Program-made: the position numbers and the translations under genes
Part shown: positions 62,944 to 64,000 of the stretch, piece by piece
How the letters are laid out: every line of letters begins with the position of its first letter
How positions within the stretch are numbered: the stretch's first letter is position 1
Notes under the pieces: generated by a model
What the model was told of the DNA's origin: nothing
Databases searched by the model: none
The model's input: only the letters and a program-made list of their open reading frames with translations
NCBI RefSeq assembly: GCF_946415235.1
Contig: NZ_CAMKRR010000007.1
Location: 1-64,000 of the forward strand
Source: an uncultured Ruminococcus sp.
GTDB taxonomy: Bacteria; Bacillota; Clostridia; Oscillospirales; Ruminococcaceae
Reading direction: 5' to 3'
DNA length: 64,000 nt

Positions 62944-64000
62944 ATGTCGGATCAGAAACCATCGCTTGAGGATATTCTGGACGAATATTCTCCGGACAGC
63001 AGCGATATAAAGGCGGCAGGAAGAGTTGATACTCAGAAAATACTCAATTCGACCGTCGAAGCCCCCGATATCGTTCAGAAAGCTAAGTCCAGACCACCTA
63101 TTTCACACGAAAAATCAGCTTTATTTGACAATGCACTGAGAAATCCCAATCCCGCAGACGAGGTAAAGCCTGCCGATATCTCTCGGCATAAGATAGCAGT
63201 TGTAAGCTCTGACGCAATGAGCGAGATACGCACAAATCCTCAGAGAAAAGCGATCCCCTCAGGCACTATCACTCCTGTTCAGATGACTCCCGACGAAGCC
63301 CCTAAAATAAGGCGTATGAGCGAGTCCACCAGAGCCAAGGAGATGGAAAGCAAAAAGAACAAGAAAAAACGCCGCGGCAAGGATAATGACTATACCTATG
63401 CAAAGGAAACTCCAGACGGAGAGTATATGTATACTCCTCCCGAGTTCAAGAAGAAAAAGCGCAGCCGCATACAGATAATAAACGAGGCGGAAAGTCCCGA
63501 GGGAAAGAAGCAGATAACCGATATAGTCCCCTCGCCTGCCGCTGTAGAGGCTGCAAAGCCCGTTGAACCCGCCCCCCGTGCCGAGCTCACAAGCATAAAT
63601 CTCAGCGAAAAGGCTGATATTGACGCGGGACAGCTCGATGTACACATCACTCAGGCTGCCGACGAGTATATGTCGGTACGTTCAAAAAACAAACGTACAA
63701 AGAGAATAGTCGATTTCAACTATTACGGCGACGTTGAGGACGTCGGAAGAGACATCTACGAGCTGAAAAGCACTATTTCAGCAAGAGTTGTCATACTCGC
63801 CATGACCGCCTTCCTGAGCCTTTTCATTACGCTGTCTAATCAGTTCAACCTCCCTATCATAGACGCTTTCAGTATGTCACATATCAAGACATACCTGACG
63901 GTACACCTTGTTCTCGGAGTTGTTTCCATTCTTTCGTCTATGGCAGTGATAACAAAGGGAATTCGCAAGCTCTGCACCATGAAAGCCGACAGTGATTCCA
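62944..64000 (+). CDS. Unknown membrane protein with long charged N-terminal region (3' end cut by window)
   Basis: The frame opens at ATG 62944 behind AAGGAG, 10 bp after rlmB, and stays open to the window end (352 codons). The first ~270 residues are disordered-looking, rich in K, E, P and S (a KKNKKKRRGKD run included), without a family I recognise. Two membrane helices follow (about residues 280-300 and 318-340). It begins MSDQKPSLEDILDEY. It is probably co-transcribed with rlmB. Confidence 0.75.
   Translation, partial: MSDQKPSLEDILDEYSPDSSDIKAAGRVDTQKILNSTVEAPDIVQKAKSRPPISHEKSALFDNALRNPNPADEVKPADISRHKIAVVSSDAMSEIRTNPQRKAIPSGTITPVQMTPDEAPKIRRMSESTRAKEMESKKNKKKRRGKDNDYTYAKETPDGEYMYTPPEFKKKKRSRIQIINEAESPEGKKQITDIVPSPAAVEAAKPVEPAPRAELTSINLSEKADIDAGQLDVHITQAADEYMSVRSKNKRTKRIVDFNYYGDVEDVGRDIYELKSTISARVVILAMTAFLSLFITLSNQFNLPIIDAFSMSHIKTYLTVHLVLGVVSILSSMAVITKGIRKLCTMKADSDS

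Overview
The window looks like a chromosomal segment of a spore-forming, cellulosome-building Firmicute, most likely Ruminococcus (Oscillospiraceae). Two proteins end in type I dockerins of the ruminococcal kind. The complete spoIIIA operon and sigG are present, with the clostridial block asp23-nusB-xseAB-ispA-dxs-tlyA-nadK-argR-recN directly after spoIIIA. Many extracytoplasmic proteins carry Thr-rich linkers. I saw no rRNA, tRNA, CRISPR array, insertion sequence or prophage.

Layout. 1-1.8 kb (minus): end of a Na+-pump decarboxylase operon (oadG-like, oadA). 2-6.3 kb (minus): an EF-G/Tet(M)-like GTPase fused to a Rae1-type NYN nuclease domain, preceded by a class B penicillin-binding protein. 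6.4-19.5 kb (minus): one 15-gene housekeeping run from asp23 to dtd, ending with a histidine phosphatase and a GH42 beta-galactosidase. 19.6-24.2 kb (minus): spoIIIAA-AH. 24.3-28.4 kb (minus): a sugar ABC importer without an ATPase gene, behind a 645-bp leader that looks structured. 28.5-31.7 kb (minus): a secreted C1A peptidase with a dockerin. 31.8-36.4 kb (minus): a four-gene operon of PHP phosphoesterase, YdcF-like protein, a small protein, and a sugar-isomerase/acyl-CoA-synthetase fusion. 36.4-42.4 kb (minus): rsmI, trmN6-like, mnmA, tmcAL and other RNA-modification or small-molecule genes. 42.6 kb onward: ackA (plus) and a DUF3737 beta-helix protein (minus). 45-50.3 kb: two convergent ECF sigma/anti-sigma-like modules sharing one terminator; one of the membrane proteins ends in a dockerin and has a strong internal ribosome-binding site. 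50.4-55 kb: a gene broken by an in-frame TGA, nfeD-SPFH, sigG, and pyridoxal kinase divergent from an AraC regulator. 56-62 kb (plus): a five-gene operon of MBOAT acyltransferase, DHHW/AlgJ-like protein, FkbH-like HAD protein, acyl carrier protein and metallophosphoesterase. 62-64 kb (plus): rlmB and the start of an unknown membrane protein.

How the parts fit. Sugar uptake (ABC importer, GH42), acetate formation (ackA) and a Na+-pump decarboxylase suit an anaerobic plant-polysaccharide fermenter. The dockerin proteins and membrane-spanning sigma regulators suit extracellular substrate sensing. The most suggestive possibly undescribed system is the MBOAT/DHHW/FkbH/ACP operon. It has the logic of Dlt D-alanylation, but the FkbH-like protein suggests a glycerate-derived acyl group in place of D-alanine. 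Other unusual items are the dockerin anti-sigma-like protein with two likely translation products, the GTPase-Rae1 fusion, and the isomerase/acyl-CoA-synthetase fusion.
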